64,000 nucleotides of DNA from NCBI RefSeq assembly GCF_910592395.1, contig NC_088325.1, forward strand, positions 13,642,109 to 13,706,108, in the 5' to 3' direction. The notes below the pieces were generated by a model that worked only from the letters and a program-made list of their open reading frames with translations, searched no databases and was not told the DNA's origin. The stretch is from Lineus longissimus. Lineage: Eukaryota; Nemertea; Pilidiophora; Heteronemertea; Lineidae. A program made the translations under genes and the position numbers. Of this stretch, positions 34,601 to 45,199 are shown piece by piece (the first letter of the stretch is position 1; the number at the start of each line of letters is the position of its first letter).

Positions 34601-35610
34601 TGGGGCCATTTTCGAAAACCAACTATCTCATGCCCAAGTTGTTCCTTTAATGTTGAAGCAGGTCTTCTAGGAACAAAGGACATGCGCAGTTTTCGGTATC
34701 TTAAAAGTCATTTGCAACCTGTGATGTTGTAAAAAATGGACATTTGCAGAAAACGTGTATCCGTATTCTTTGCGCCATAACTCAATCAAAAATTGACAGT
34801 TATGGGAGTCGACAATGAACGTAAATATGTTGTGACCTATAAGCTTTGACCTAAACTAAAATTCCTAGAGTCAACAGAAATCCCCCCTCGAAATTCCAAT
34901 TATAGATACTGATTGCTTGCTTACAAAGTGAACTAAATTTGTAAATTGAAAATTGTGAGAAATTAACTTAGAACTATGATCGACGATTGACGAGTTTTAA
35001 CAGCATTTCGACATGTTTTTAACATTGGGACAGTCTTCTCCTGTAAATGCTCTTTTGAAAACGTCACATAAAGAAAATTGAAATTGGGGGCTAGGCGTTG
35101 CATAAAGTACTTTAAGACAGAAGAAGGGGCTTTGGATATAGAACATAAAGAGGAGGTATTGCCAACCATTCGTTGGTAGAGTTGGGTAACACCAACTCAA
35201 CCTCGAGTGCGCATGCGTATCCATACAGAAACTGAAAACATCTTAATCCTGAACATCAACAACATCAACAACATCAACACCCACAATTACGAAATGTAAT
35301 ATTTTTTTCTCTGGTATGTGTTGGTTTTATCCGTGGGTTGTAAATAGTTTCTTTTCTAACACTGATATGTATTCATATCAATTGATGATGAGATATTATT
35401 TGTGAGTATCAACGGCTAGTGAAACCAACAGAATCAAAATTTAGCGTATACATACAAAAGAAATGCATTTGAAATGACATGCCGAAAGTAAATCATGCTC
35501 AAACGTAACATGGTGCAAAACTGTGCATGTCATGCCAAACGAGAGAAAGCAAAACTAAACAGTCCTGAAATCATCGTTATTCTACATGTAATGCCCTACA
35601 CTAGTACTAG

Positions 35611-35760
35611 ATGACCTTCCAAGGTCATATAGAAACCGAATGGCCAAATTCAAGGCCACATGACCAATGTCAAGGCGTTACTACTTGGATCATGAGATCC
35701 AAGTTCAAGGTCATCCAGGAACTATATGACCAAGGTGAAGGTCATGCGTTGTGTGTTACC
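35611..35760. promoter_or_regulatory. Cluster of nuclear-receptor half-sites (AAGGTCA/TGACC)
   Basis: Within 150 bp the words CCAAGGTCA, TGACCA, TCAAGG, TTCAAGGTCA, TGACCAAGG and GAAGGTCA occur in both orientations, several in the extended TCAAGGTCA form bound by monomeric receptors (NR5A/ERR type, family knowledge). Similar TGACCTTGACC words recur near 36.2 and 40.9 kb, so a dispersed simple repeat is an alternative. Confidence 0.3.
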
Positions 35761-37869
35761 ACTGTGAGGGCCCAGGGGACGGTAGCATCGGCATTGTGGA
35801 AGCGCTAGGTGACGTGAATAGAAATAGAAACGATTAAAGATAGGAAAAGGATTCTGATCAGGTAAGTGAGCCCAGCTCACTTATTGTAATGTTGGTTGAA
35901 GGCCTAGCCTTCTTAATTTGTGCTGGGAAGAGCACCGAGGTTTGAAGGAGAGAGGATAGGTCAAACATGGTATGTGGGCGTCAAAGGGAGGGGGCACGTT
36001 TTGAAAGGACGCTTCCGAAAATCACGCGCTTGGCCCAATTGCAAAGGTATCCGTCCCTTCAAAGAACGACAGACAAAGGCGGATAAACGACGCTTTTTAT
36101 CCAAGGAGTCTCTGCAGCTCGTAACACTGCACACTGCACACGTAAGCAGGCCAGAGGGAATTGTGCCAGTCAGCAATGTACCTGACCTTGAAACAGGGGT
36201 CACAGTCACTTTACCTCTGACCTTGACCCCTGCCTTGTGGTCGTTTCGTGAGAGCGAGCGTATGCAATTCACACCTGGAGCTTGGAGTTCACGCCAATTC
36301 CTACACGCTCATACGCATACGTACAAACACACGGGGGTAGATACTACGGAGACGACACTTTTGAAAACAAGGGAGCCTCTCACTTTTTTTATTAATATTT
36401 TCAGTTACATTTACAATCATGACTCCTAGTTAAACGATTCGGCAGCAAGGTCACAAGCATGGTCGTAACTCTAGTGTGAGAGACTCCCTCTATAAATCCC
36501 AGGAGTTTTGTGTATTTGAATCAAATGCCAATTCAGAAAATGAGAACCGAGTTATCATGATGTGTAGTCAGTACAATGTGTACAAATTACTTGAGTAAAA
36601 CATTCCAGTTAGAATTTTAGAATTTGTAATGCACCGCAGCCATTTTGCAACCTCGTATACTAATTTGAATACCCAGGAACGAGGATGCATCTCAACTTAT
36701 TGGCTTAGCTGCACGGCATGACTTTCGGTGCGTGTTATCATACAATAACAGTTGGAACAAGCAACAAGAAAATAACGAAAGCTGTTTTTGAAGTTTGAAC
36801 AAAATAAAGAAAAGATGTTTATGCGATGGCAGTTGCGAGATTTTTACAGTCAAATTTGCATCAGTGTGCTTTGGGATCTTTCAAACAGACTGGTGCCCTA
36901 AATCGACGTATGCCATGATATGCCATTGGCACGATAGTCATCACAGGATCTTGCCATAGTTTGTCAACAAAATATGACATTTGAGGCACAAACCAATCAC
37001 GTTTGTAGAAATTTGAAAGCGGAGAAAACTTTACATATTTCAGCTGTGCCGGGAGTGAATTTCTACGGTTTGAGGATGATGATATTATTACATGAATGCA
37101 CACCAAGTCAGTGTCAAACCGTTCGCCCACGTTTCGAAAAGTAAAACGTCTTTTGCAACTTATTTGCCAGGTTTTCGGTTAATTCACAAAACTAAATATT
37201 TTATTTGACTGAATTTTCAAATTTCACAGATAAGGAGGAAATTATTTCCCGTATTTTCATTTGTTCATTGAACATCACAGGTGCGGTAATTCTGGATTCT
37301 CAACTTCTGATTGGACAATGCGACCGGATGTTTTTAATGCAATTTCAATTTAGATAAAAAGAGTGGATTCTTTTCCAAAAAACGGGCAGATAGTTTAGAC
37401 ACAGACTAGCATAGAAAGGCAAGGTTGTGAGCGCTTTCGTCAGGGGAGGCATGAACGCAGGGCCAGACCGCAAACCTCGGACACAACGCCAAGCAGGCAA
37501 CAGCAATCCAAAATGGTTGATTTTCGCGGGCTAAAAGGTGCAGACACCGAAACTAGAAGCGCTGACGTCAGCGAAATAAAAAATTAAAAAAATGATTTTT
37601 ACAAAGGTTTTTTCTCAGTTCAATTTCAGATGCGATTTAAAAATAATTACTTAAATTCCGTAGGTTTCGTGAAGCTAATTTGCATATCACGTGACGTAGT
37701 TGCATGACGTAATTCTAGAATCGACATCTGCTTGGTGACGAAATGTCATACTTACATTCCTCGGTGGTATGCCTTACTCTTTGTACAGGCCTACCACATA
37801 ACCAGAAATATGCCAAAATTTCAAGAAATTGGACCCGGTCTTTTTGAAAATATGTAAAGTCAGTCTTAC

Positions 37870-37893
37870 CGCTTTTATCAAACCCAATGCACA
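37870..37893 (-). other. Candidate 24-nt micro-exon in calponin intron 1
   Basis: A pyrimidine tract ending CTCTTCATTTCAG is followed by 24 nt and a strong donor G|GTAAGA. It reads eight codons without a stop (CALGLIKA) and is phase 0 on both sides, so it could be inserted between exons 1 and 2 without a frame change. No other support. Confidence 0.2.
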
Positions 37894-38061
37894 CTGAAAT
37901 GAAGAGATTAACAGAAATTAACAAGGGTAACTGGGTGATGCAGATACCTCTGACAAATTATCCCTGTTTTCTCATCATGGTCTTTTTTGTAAAAGTTTAC
38001 GGAAAATGTTTCTTCATAAATGTTCTTTCCAAAATAAGTTTGAGACAAAGGAGTGACACTG

Positions 38062-38088
38062 CCGCCATCTTGGATTGCAAGATGGCGG
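38062..38088. promoter_or_regulatory. Palindromic pair of YY1/Pho-type words
   Basis: CCGCCATCTTG and CAAGATGGCGG are perfect inverted copies separated by 5 bp, with a further CAAGATGGCG at about 38119. AAGATGGCGGC is the known YY1/Pho core. It lies in calponin intron 1, far from a known start. Confidence 0.35.
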
Positions 38089-41041
38089 TAAAGTTCTTTT
38101 TTCTGCCATCATGAATACAAGATGGCGTAAAAGTTTTCTGCCAACTTAAAAACAGTAGGGTGATAAAGTTCGTTTCCTGCCAAGCTCAGTTGCAAACAAA
38201 GGTATGAGTTTTTCCCCATTGAAATGTGACGACCGTGTTGTCTTTAAAGTGTTTAAGAATTATTTGTTATCCATTGAGTCATAGCGTTAATATTCAAGAT
38301 TCATGGAGACTGTCAGACAAGATCTGCTAAAAGTGCGGGAAAGCATGCGCGTGCGCGTCTCACCTTACCCAGCTAGCCTGTAATACCAAGCGCTTCTCAG
38401 TCGCCCCCAACCCCATGCAGCTTTACTGAGAGAGGGTCAACTTCAATCTCTAGTGTTCCAAAATGATTGGCAATTTCATGTGACTCGTAATGATTGGGTA
38501 AATAATTCCACAATCAGTATTTTTGATTAAGCTTTTGATACACTCTTGTCTTCGGCAAATTTGATTATTCAATGAAAGCAACACTTCTTTTTTAACAACA
38601 AAATGCTCCTGTACCTCGGTTCTCATTATTCGAATGGGCATGATAACATAAATGACAACTTGACGACAATGTTACATAAAGATGGGGAGTTACTTGGAGT
38701 CACACCTCGACCAAGAGTATCGCGAGAGCCTCAGAGTGAAACTACGTAAAAAGTTCAGATCCGAAAATTTCGATAATTCCGAATTTTTCTCGGCGTCTTC
38801 CGATTTTTTAATTTCCTTCCTTTCATATTTTCGAATTTTTTTTCTCGATATTTTCCGAGTTTAAATTTTCTTTCTCTACATCTTCAGTGAATGTATATTT
38901 CGTTCAAAACCAAATATTTTGTTTGCTTTTAATGCACATAAATATAATTTCGTATTCCAGGTTCGTGCCTCGGAAATTGTCCGAGATGTTATAGGAACAA
39001 CACGGATATTTCACACATAACTCCGGAAAATTTCGATTTGGACTCTTTTGAAATATTTTTCGTAGTTTCTTTTTCTTGTCAGGCAGGGCCACACGGGACA
39101 GTCTCACCCACACTCGGAAAATGTAATACCAACCTCCGGAGAAACATGGAGGCAAGCTAGCTTCCGGTTCCTGTTTCCATAGCAACATGTTTAGGACCTG
39201 TGATGGCGGAAGTGTACATGTGAATAATCAAAATTAGTACGAAAGAAACAAGAAATAAAAGACTTAGTGCCAACCTCGTCGCCATGGTCCATTTTTACAC
39301 TGGCATCGTATACAAACACATAGTTTACAGATGTAAAGGTAGACCCTGAGGACGAAATTGATTTAGTCTTTAAATTGTAATTCAGCAAAGGAAAAAGTGC
39401 AAGAGGCAGACGGTTCATGCATCAGAGGTCTTCCCTGGTTTGGAATTGGATCGTCGTTGCTTCTCTACCCCACCACAGAACACTTCGCTGAAGCTAGGAA
39501 CCCACATGTTACTGTCTCTGCTTTCACGTCGCATGGGTATTGAAAATCCGATATTCTAATAGCGAAACAACTTGTTTGGACTGAGGGCCATTGTGTCGTC
39601 TGAGGCCAAAAGTACAAAGCGCACCATACCAGGGAAGTTCTGAATCCTACCGAATGATATTGCACGTGAAAATGAGCATGCTTTAGTTAATAGCTGGGTA
39701 GGTTTTGCATTAGATTATTTAGAAGGCGATTAGTGAAAATTGAAATGCTGTCCACCGGAAATCCACGCTTAAAAGGTTTCATAATTAACTTAAATATCTG
39801 AAATCATGGTGTGTTGAGTTTGGGACCCACGTTTGATGCAATATTTCTACTCAGAGAGATGTTCAACTTCGGAGATGTTTAACTTGACTTTGTCATACAA
39901 AGAAACAACATTGGTCGTTTTAGATCTCTGATTGAAACTCCGTAAAGATAAAGATACTTCCAAATACTCTTAACTACTCCCATTAAACGTGCTGTTACAT
40001 GCAAAGTTTAGTATATGCATGCACTGTGTCAAGGATATGGTGAAAAGATTAATTATTGTACTGCTTTAGAATCGGATGCTAAATCCACAATATATCTTCT
40101 TTATGCCATGGCGGGGTTAGATTTCTAACATATTGCGGTTTCGTATTTCATTATTAGAAGTCGTTTTGAATGAATCCCACTCAGTACCCGGATGAAACAT
40201 GGCCGCCAACGATAACGAGGCAAGGCCTGGTTGGATGATACTGCAGTGGCATCCCTGGGCCGGTACCTCAAGTGCAACAAGCCAGACAACGAGTTACCGG
40301 CAAAAAACAGTTATCTCGTCGAACTATTATCAGCAAAACGCCAATACTGAGTTTTATCGTGTTTATGAGTGGTGAGAAGCCTCTACTGACGTGCTGGTTT
40401 ACCTGCAACACTGAAAGCCATGAAGGCAGTGTTACCCCTGTAGGTTATTAATAGCACAGAGGCTAAGCTAGGTGCAGCCATCAAGCTGATTCTTTCGCCA
40501 TAAATAGGCAGCTATTCCATTCCCCGAAGTTGAAGAGGTGGAGTGATTGCTACAAGTTGTACAGCCATCTTGCATTGAACTAGAATTTGCTCTTAAAGGC
40601 GGCTGGCACCGTGTACTACTACTACGCCAAAAACTGATTTGAATTGACAAGTCGAAAGCTAAAGGAATCGCTGGTGCAAAAAGTAAGCTGTGTTCGTTTC
40701 TTTAATGTTTTCAACATATCAGATACCGTCACTTGCCTGTTCGTGGCTAGTATCTTGACCCCTTATATGAACAAAAACGTCAACAACATTCTTGTTACAC
40801 ACTACTCTACCAGTAACAGAAACTGCAAGACAGCAATCTGCAGCATCAACCTTGACCCTGGCAGGACGAAACCAAATGACCTTGACCTAGCCTCTCAATT
40901 GGAATCGGTACAAACCAAATTTCACTTTACAAGAGTATTTATTGAAAGATTCTGAAAAATGTTTCGATTCGCATCAGACTGGACTTTGCACTACCATGCT
41001 AAGAATAACTTCACCAGACAGAAAAAAAACACCGCACCAAA

Positions 41042-41443
41042 TCAATCCAGTTTGCCTGACTGGAAAGGTTTAGGGAGATATTCCTCGAGTGTTGTTTCAG
41101 TTTGAGTTGATTCGATACGTGCTTGATGTTGATGGTTTTGATTATGCTTCGGTAAATTTGAAATTTTGCTTTCTGGAACAAGGGCAATGCCTTTAGTCAC
41201 GCTGCAAACAAACTCTTGGCAACTCCTCAGATCGCACGTTCGTTTATTTTGACGAAGTAAAGCTCGAGATTTCTGGTCGACGTATCGAATAAAATCATCA
41301 ATTGCTGTAATCTTGACGAGACCTTGGTGGGACCACCTGCAGGTTGGATCGACCTGTCTTCTAAGGTAAGATGTGTCATCACGAGAGTTAAAAACCAAAC
41401 TAATTGCTACAGCGATTGTTACCGTTATTCGGGCAAACTCCAT
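41042..41443 (-). CDS. Possible small secreted protein, 133 aa, inside calponin intron 1
   Basis: Not recognised. A single-exon ATG-initiated frame whose first residues (MEFARITVTIAVAISLVF) look like a signal peptide. The remainder is hydrophilic with Cys at about 34, 69, 74 and 79 (RTCDLRSCQEFVC) and a His/Gln/Thr-rich tail. A minus-strand AATAAA lies about 100 nt after the stop (40943-40938). No clear TATA box or upstream exon is visible. It could be an intron-nested gene or chance. The signal-like N-terminus plus the nearby poly(A) signal are the only support. Confidence 0.35.
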   Translation of the reverse strand: MEFARITVTIAVAISLVFNSRDDTSYLRRQVDPTCRWSHQGLVKITAIDDFIRYVDQKSRALLRQNKRTCDLRSCQEFVCSVTKGIALVPESKISNLPKHNQNHQHQARIESTQTETTLEEYLPKPFQSGKLD

Positions 41444-42205
41444 AAAAAGTTAGAGGGGTTTGATGTTGAGCATACGGGGTTAAAGCCAACCAAGTGATCA
41501 GAGATACCTACACCAACGAACATAACTTCTTAGTTGCACAGGTGATGGGTAACCCTAGCTTTAGTTTAGAGAGGATAGGCCTACCTGAGTAGGCATAGAC
41601 ATTATACAAGCATATTCTGTTTGTTTATACGTCTACCTAGGTATATACTTTGCAATGAATCCCACCTGTAAATGCATTGATTTAGGCCTGCACCTTTATT
41701 CCAAAGGCAAGATGTGCCAAAGATAAACTAGAAAGCTTTTGCGCAGGCCTGCATCTAACATTGCTTTGCAGATAAAGATGCGCTCTCAGCATTCCTTCTT
41801 CTAGAAACATACAAAGAATGTACACGCCCCTGCAACTTAAAGGCATACGATGTTCGAGCATATTGTTTTTCTTTGCCCCGCAGATAAATAGAATACATTC
41901 ATTGCCGCTGTATATGTCACCGTGAAGCAGTTTGATTCGCGTATTAAGCACATCATCAATGGTCGGGGTTCAAGATGAGTAAAATTGTAAGTATCGTTCC
42001 TGAATCTGGACTAACAATTTTTACAAGGGCAAAAGCAGCATTAAGCATTAGCAGGGATTTATTTCGAGGGAGCGGCAATGCAGAGCATTTTCTTGTTATT
42101 AAACAACGGTTGTTTAAACACACTGGATCGGTTCACTTGTTGATGGATGCCAGCAAATCCATGCAACTTTGAACAACACGAAGCACTATACTCAAACGTT
42201 TGAAA

Positions 42206-42625
42206 TTGTGACGCAGGTAATTTAGTTGTCTTCAATTGTCTTCGGGGGTTGATTGTGACTCTGCGCCGTGGGTGTGCCCCGGCCAGAGTGGAACCTGTTG
42301 TGTTCATCTCGTGTTGATGAAGAGACAGTTTGTAAAAGTAGAGTGAATAAAACGACAAGAGAAAGTGGTAAGATTATACATCATTCTCGGAGTTAGTTAA
42401 TCGTTTGTGACAAGAGCTAGCCGGACAATGTCACAGTGTGTCACAGTGGCGCCCAACGTGGGGCGCCACTGTGAGATACGATGTCGTTTTATTCATTCGA
42501 CTTTTACAAACTGTCTCTTCATCAACACGAGATGAACACAACAGGTTCCACTCCGGCCGGAACACACCCACGGCGCAGAGGCACAATCAACCCCCGAAGA
42601 CAAGTAAATTACCTGCGTCACAAAA
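42206..42625. mobile_element. Inverted pair of LTR-like sequences around a primer-binding-site-like word
   Basis: Arms 42206-42357 and 42483-42625 are reverse complements with few mismatches and one 10-bp indel; the left arm ends in AATAAAACGACA. The 125-bp spacer contains TGGCGCCCAACGTGGGGC, which resembles the tRNA primer-binding site that follows the 5' LTR of Ty3/gypsy-type elements, itself within a hairpin (CACAGTGGCGCCC / GGGGCGCCACTGTG). A related GGTGGCGCCCCAC word occurs at about 43480. No gag-pol coding sequence remains. Probably a rearranged retrotransposon relic. Confidence 0.55.
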
Positions 42626-44675
42626 TGTTTGCTGGTCGTCCTCCTTCAGAATTAAGCTTTGGTTTAAGAATATTTAATTTAGCTTTTGCTTTTACGGACA
42701 TCGATGGATTACATCAAATTTGGAAAGTGATGCAAGCGTTTAAAGCATGCACACCCTTCTTTCTCTAAACCTATGGTGTTGCAGTCTGGTAGCAGGATCG
42801 CACACACTGGATACTAGACAAGCCACATGGCACACAATGAAGAGATTGCGTAAGCGGGTGCAAGTGTTCACCCAAGCTGATGGTGACGGGATGGGTAATT
42901 CCAAAGCAGTTCTAATTCTCTTACGTTATGTCTTTCTCAGGAACGATACTTACAACTTACTTTCGCTTCCTTCTGTAAGGTAAGGTCAGACATTGTTAAT
43001 CCCAGCAGTGTACGACCTGTTACCCACAGACAATCAGTATGATATTCCCCCTTTCTATAGTTCAATTGTAGGAGCGTTACTGTTGCAAATCTAAAACTGA
43101 TAAACCTGTATTACATGTATTGCCACCAGAAGGCGTCCTACTACAAGATCCAAGCATGTTCGATATAATGTACATGTATATTGTGTAATTGCGGTTATAG
43201 CGAAAGAGGGGGCATTTTCCCCACTTCATCTTTCATCTGACATTTAACTGGTTATATAGACTGGAATGCATTACTTGAATCCGGCGTGGGTGGACCGCAA
43301 GAATTTGAACATTTCAAAGGTAGTGTTTACCTTCAGAAGAAAAGAATTGTGACGCGTACGTGATTACTTTAACAGGAGATGTTGTATTGCCTACTGAGTA
43401 TAACTATATTTTATCATGACTGATGTACTGTATCACCCAGCATGCCATTGCCCTTTAAGAGGTTAGAGAGACCGGCCGGTGGCGCCCCACTTTGTAATGG
43501 TTTTGCCATTGTGGCGTTTTGTAGAACTACTTGTTCTGTTACGTGCATTGTACGAATTTCGACATGTTTTGATTCCGATGATTAAAACCAGTTTAACAAC
43601 ATCCTGCGATTCGATCTTGTCTTCAATCAGATCACGAGGCCGTTGACCAGGAGGTCAATACAACTGACCGCTATATTATTTCTTCCCTATCATGGAACTG
43701 AATCAAAGAGATTGATTGCACAAACATCGGATTTGTGATACGTACACATTTTGCACAATATGTATACTGGCATGCACCCCCGCGGCATATATACCAACTA
43801 AGATATACGATATTCGATACGACGACCATACGAGTTAATACGATGCGATAGCGGTAAAATCAAATATCATGACTGGAAATACTTGACTCCGTAATGTATT
43901 AATGAATTTGCCCTACATCAGTTTTTGAGTGAATTTCACTACGCACCCACGTTGACGTTCTTTTTCTCGTGGTATATATGTGTGAACTATGATAAATTGA
44001 GTAACAATATCAAAATATGTCGACGTTTAGTTTTCAACCTTAACCGTATTAGTTATTACTTGATTAATGAGTGGGGTGTGTACATACTATTTGGTGCGAA
44101 GTGCAATTTGTCCAAAAAAGCATGAAGCGATGACGACGTTGTGTGAAGTTAGATAAAACTTGACATCTCGTGAGAATTGGCGAGTCTGAGACATGTATCA
44201 TTCTGAGCTTACTCGGCGAAATATGCGAGAGAATGAAAGTCGAGGTTGGACCTCTAAGGAAGCGTTCTTGACGGCTTAAGTGACAGCTGTCATTGTTCAG
44301 GAGTAGATGTCACTTTCAATTAGCACTCTTCAAATCACTAAGATAGGAGATACCAAAATATGTCAACCCGCCGGCGTCCCAAGGGTGGTCGGAAGCTACC
44401 GGCGTCTGTTGCCAACATGAACTTCAGCAAGTCAAATGGTTAGAAGGGATGCAGAAAACTTCGGCTAATTAAACTTAACGAATTTGATAAAAACTAAAAT
44501 CATCAACAGCATTCAACTTAATTTAAATTGTTAGTACATTGAATGTAGAAAGTCAATGAATGTTCATAAGCAATACGCAGACTACACATAAATCGATAAC
44601 GTCACAACTTTAAGTTATATATTTCATTACTGACAGACGATATTATTCAATTTGCATACACAGACTATAACAACA

Positions 44676-44716
44676 AACCGGTTCCAGATGGCTGGAACCG
44701 GTTTCTAGAACCGGTT
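44676..44716. promoter_or_regulatory. Three AACCGGTT sites, two in a perfect 13-bp hairpin
   Basis: AACCGGTT occurs at 44676-44683, 44696-44703 and 44709-44716. AAACCGGTTCCAG (44675-44687) and CTGGAACCGGTTT (44692-44704) form a perfect inverted repeat with a 4-nt loop. AACCGGTT is the consensus of Grainyhead/CP2-type factors (established). The cluster lies about 440 bp inside intron 1 from the proposed first calponin exon, a plausible enhancer position. Confidence 0.45.
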
Positions 44717-45153
44717 TTGCATCTGTCCAGATTTTTTTACATACCAACATTTGCGCACCGAGGTATCGCGAAATGCCACACCTTTAAAACATTTTACTAA
44801 GATTTATTTTTATTTCGTATAATGTAATTTTCCTGCTTAATTAATGTCATTGAATACATGGTGTATTTTATACACGTAACTTGATTTATGGTTTTAATTG
44901 AAGACAAATTTGTGATGCGCAGTCGGAGAACTTCAGTGATTGTTGTTACAAGGAATTGATAGTTTGGAAAGTTTTGAATTTCGATATTTGGGGAAATAAG
45001 GGCGTTGATTTTGTGGACTTGAATTCACACTACAGGAGGTCGATTCAAAATGGCGGAAGGGCTCGTTTCAACCCGGGGGGTCACGGAGGCCTATAAAACT
45101 GGTTGAAGCATAGGAATTTCGGGGAAAACAAACGAACAAACAGACGACATTAC

Positions 45154-45195
45154 CTTGCTGGTGATAGCTCTCTGATCTCCAATGGGTGCAGCCAT
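45154..45195 (-). CDS. Calponin locus, inferred first coding exon
   Basis: The ATG at 45195 in a GCAATGG context opens 14 codons (MAAPIGDQRAITSK) and ends at a GTAATG donor in phase 0, exactly the phase needed by exon 2 (VASKYD). The joined sequence matches the usual start of transgelin/calponin proteins: a short Ala/basic N-terminus, then a lysine before SKYD. The pairing is inferred across a 13.5-kb intron. A weaker alternative start (MDHGDE, donor GTTGGC) exists near 39289. Confidence 0.55.
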
Positions 45196-45199
45196 TGCG

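Larger units (their letters stand above)
31647..45153 (-). other. Inferred 13.5-kb first intron of the calponin locus
   Basis: This span between constitutive exons 1 and 2 has no strong multi-exon gene. It contains a possible small secreted-protein ORF (41042-41443), an inverted LTR-like relic (42206-42625), clustered regulatory words (35.6, 38.06 and 44.68 kb) and low-complexity zones with repeated 'tttccga/accgata' words (about 33210-33315 and 38750-38870). Long first introns often carry muscle enhancers; that role is inference here. Confidence 0.45.

Noticed and set aside
35920-36429. 169-codon open frame on the plus strand
   Set aside because: It starts at TTG, shows no domain or splice support, and lies in calponin intron 1.
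42059-42768. Two similar frames of about 95-100 codons with shared HQHEMNTTGST words
   Set aside because: They read through the two arms of the inverted LTR-like repeat and do not represent genes.
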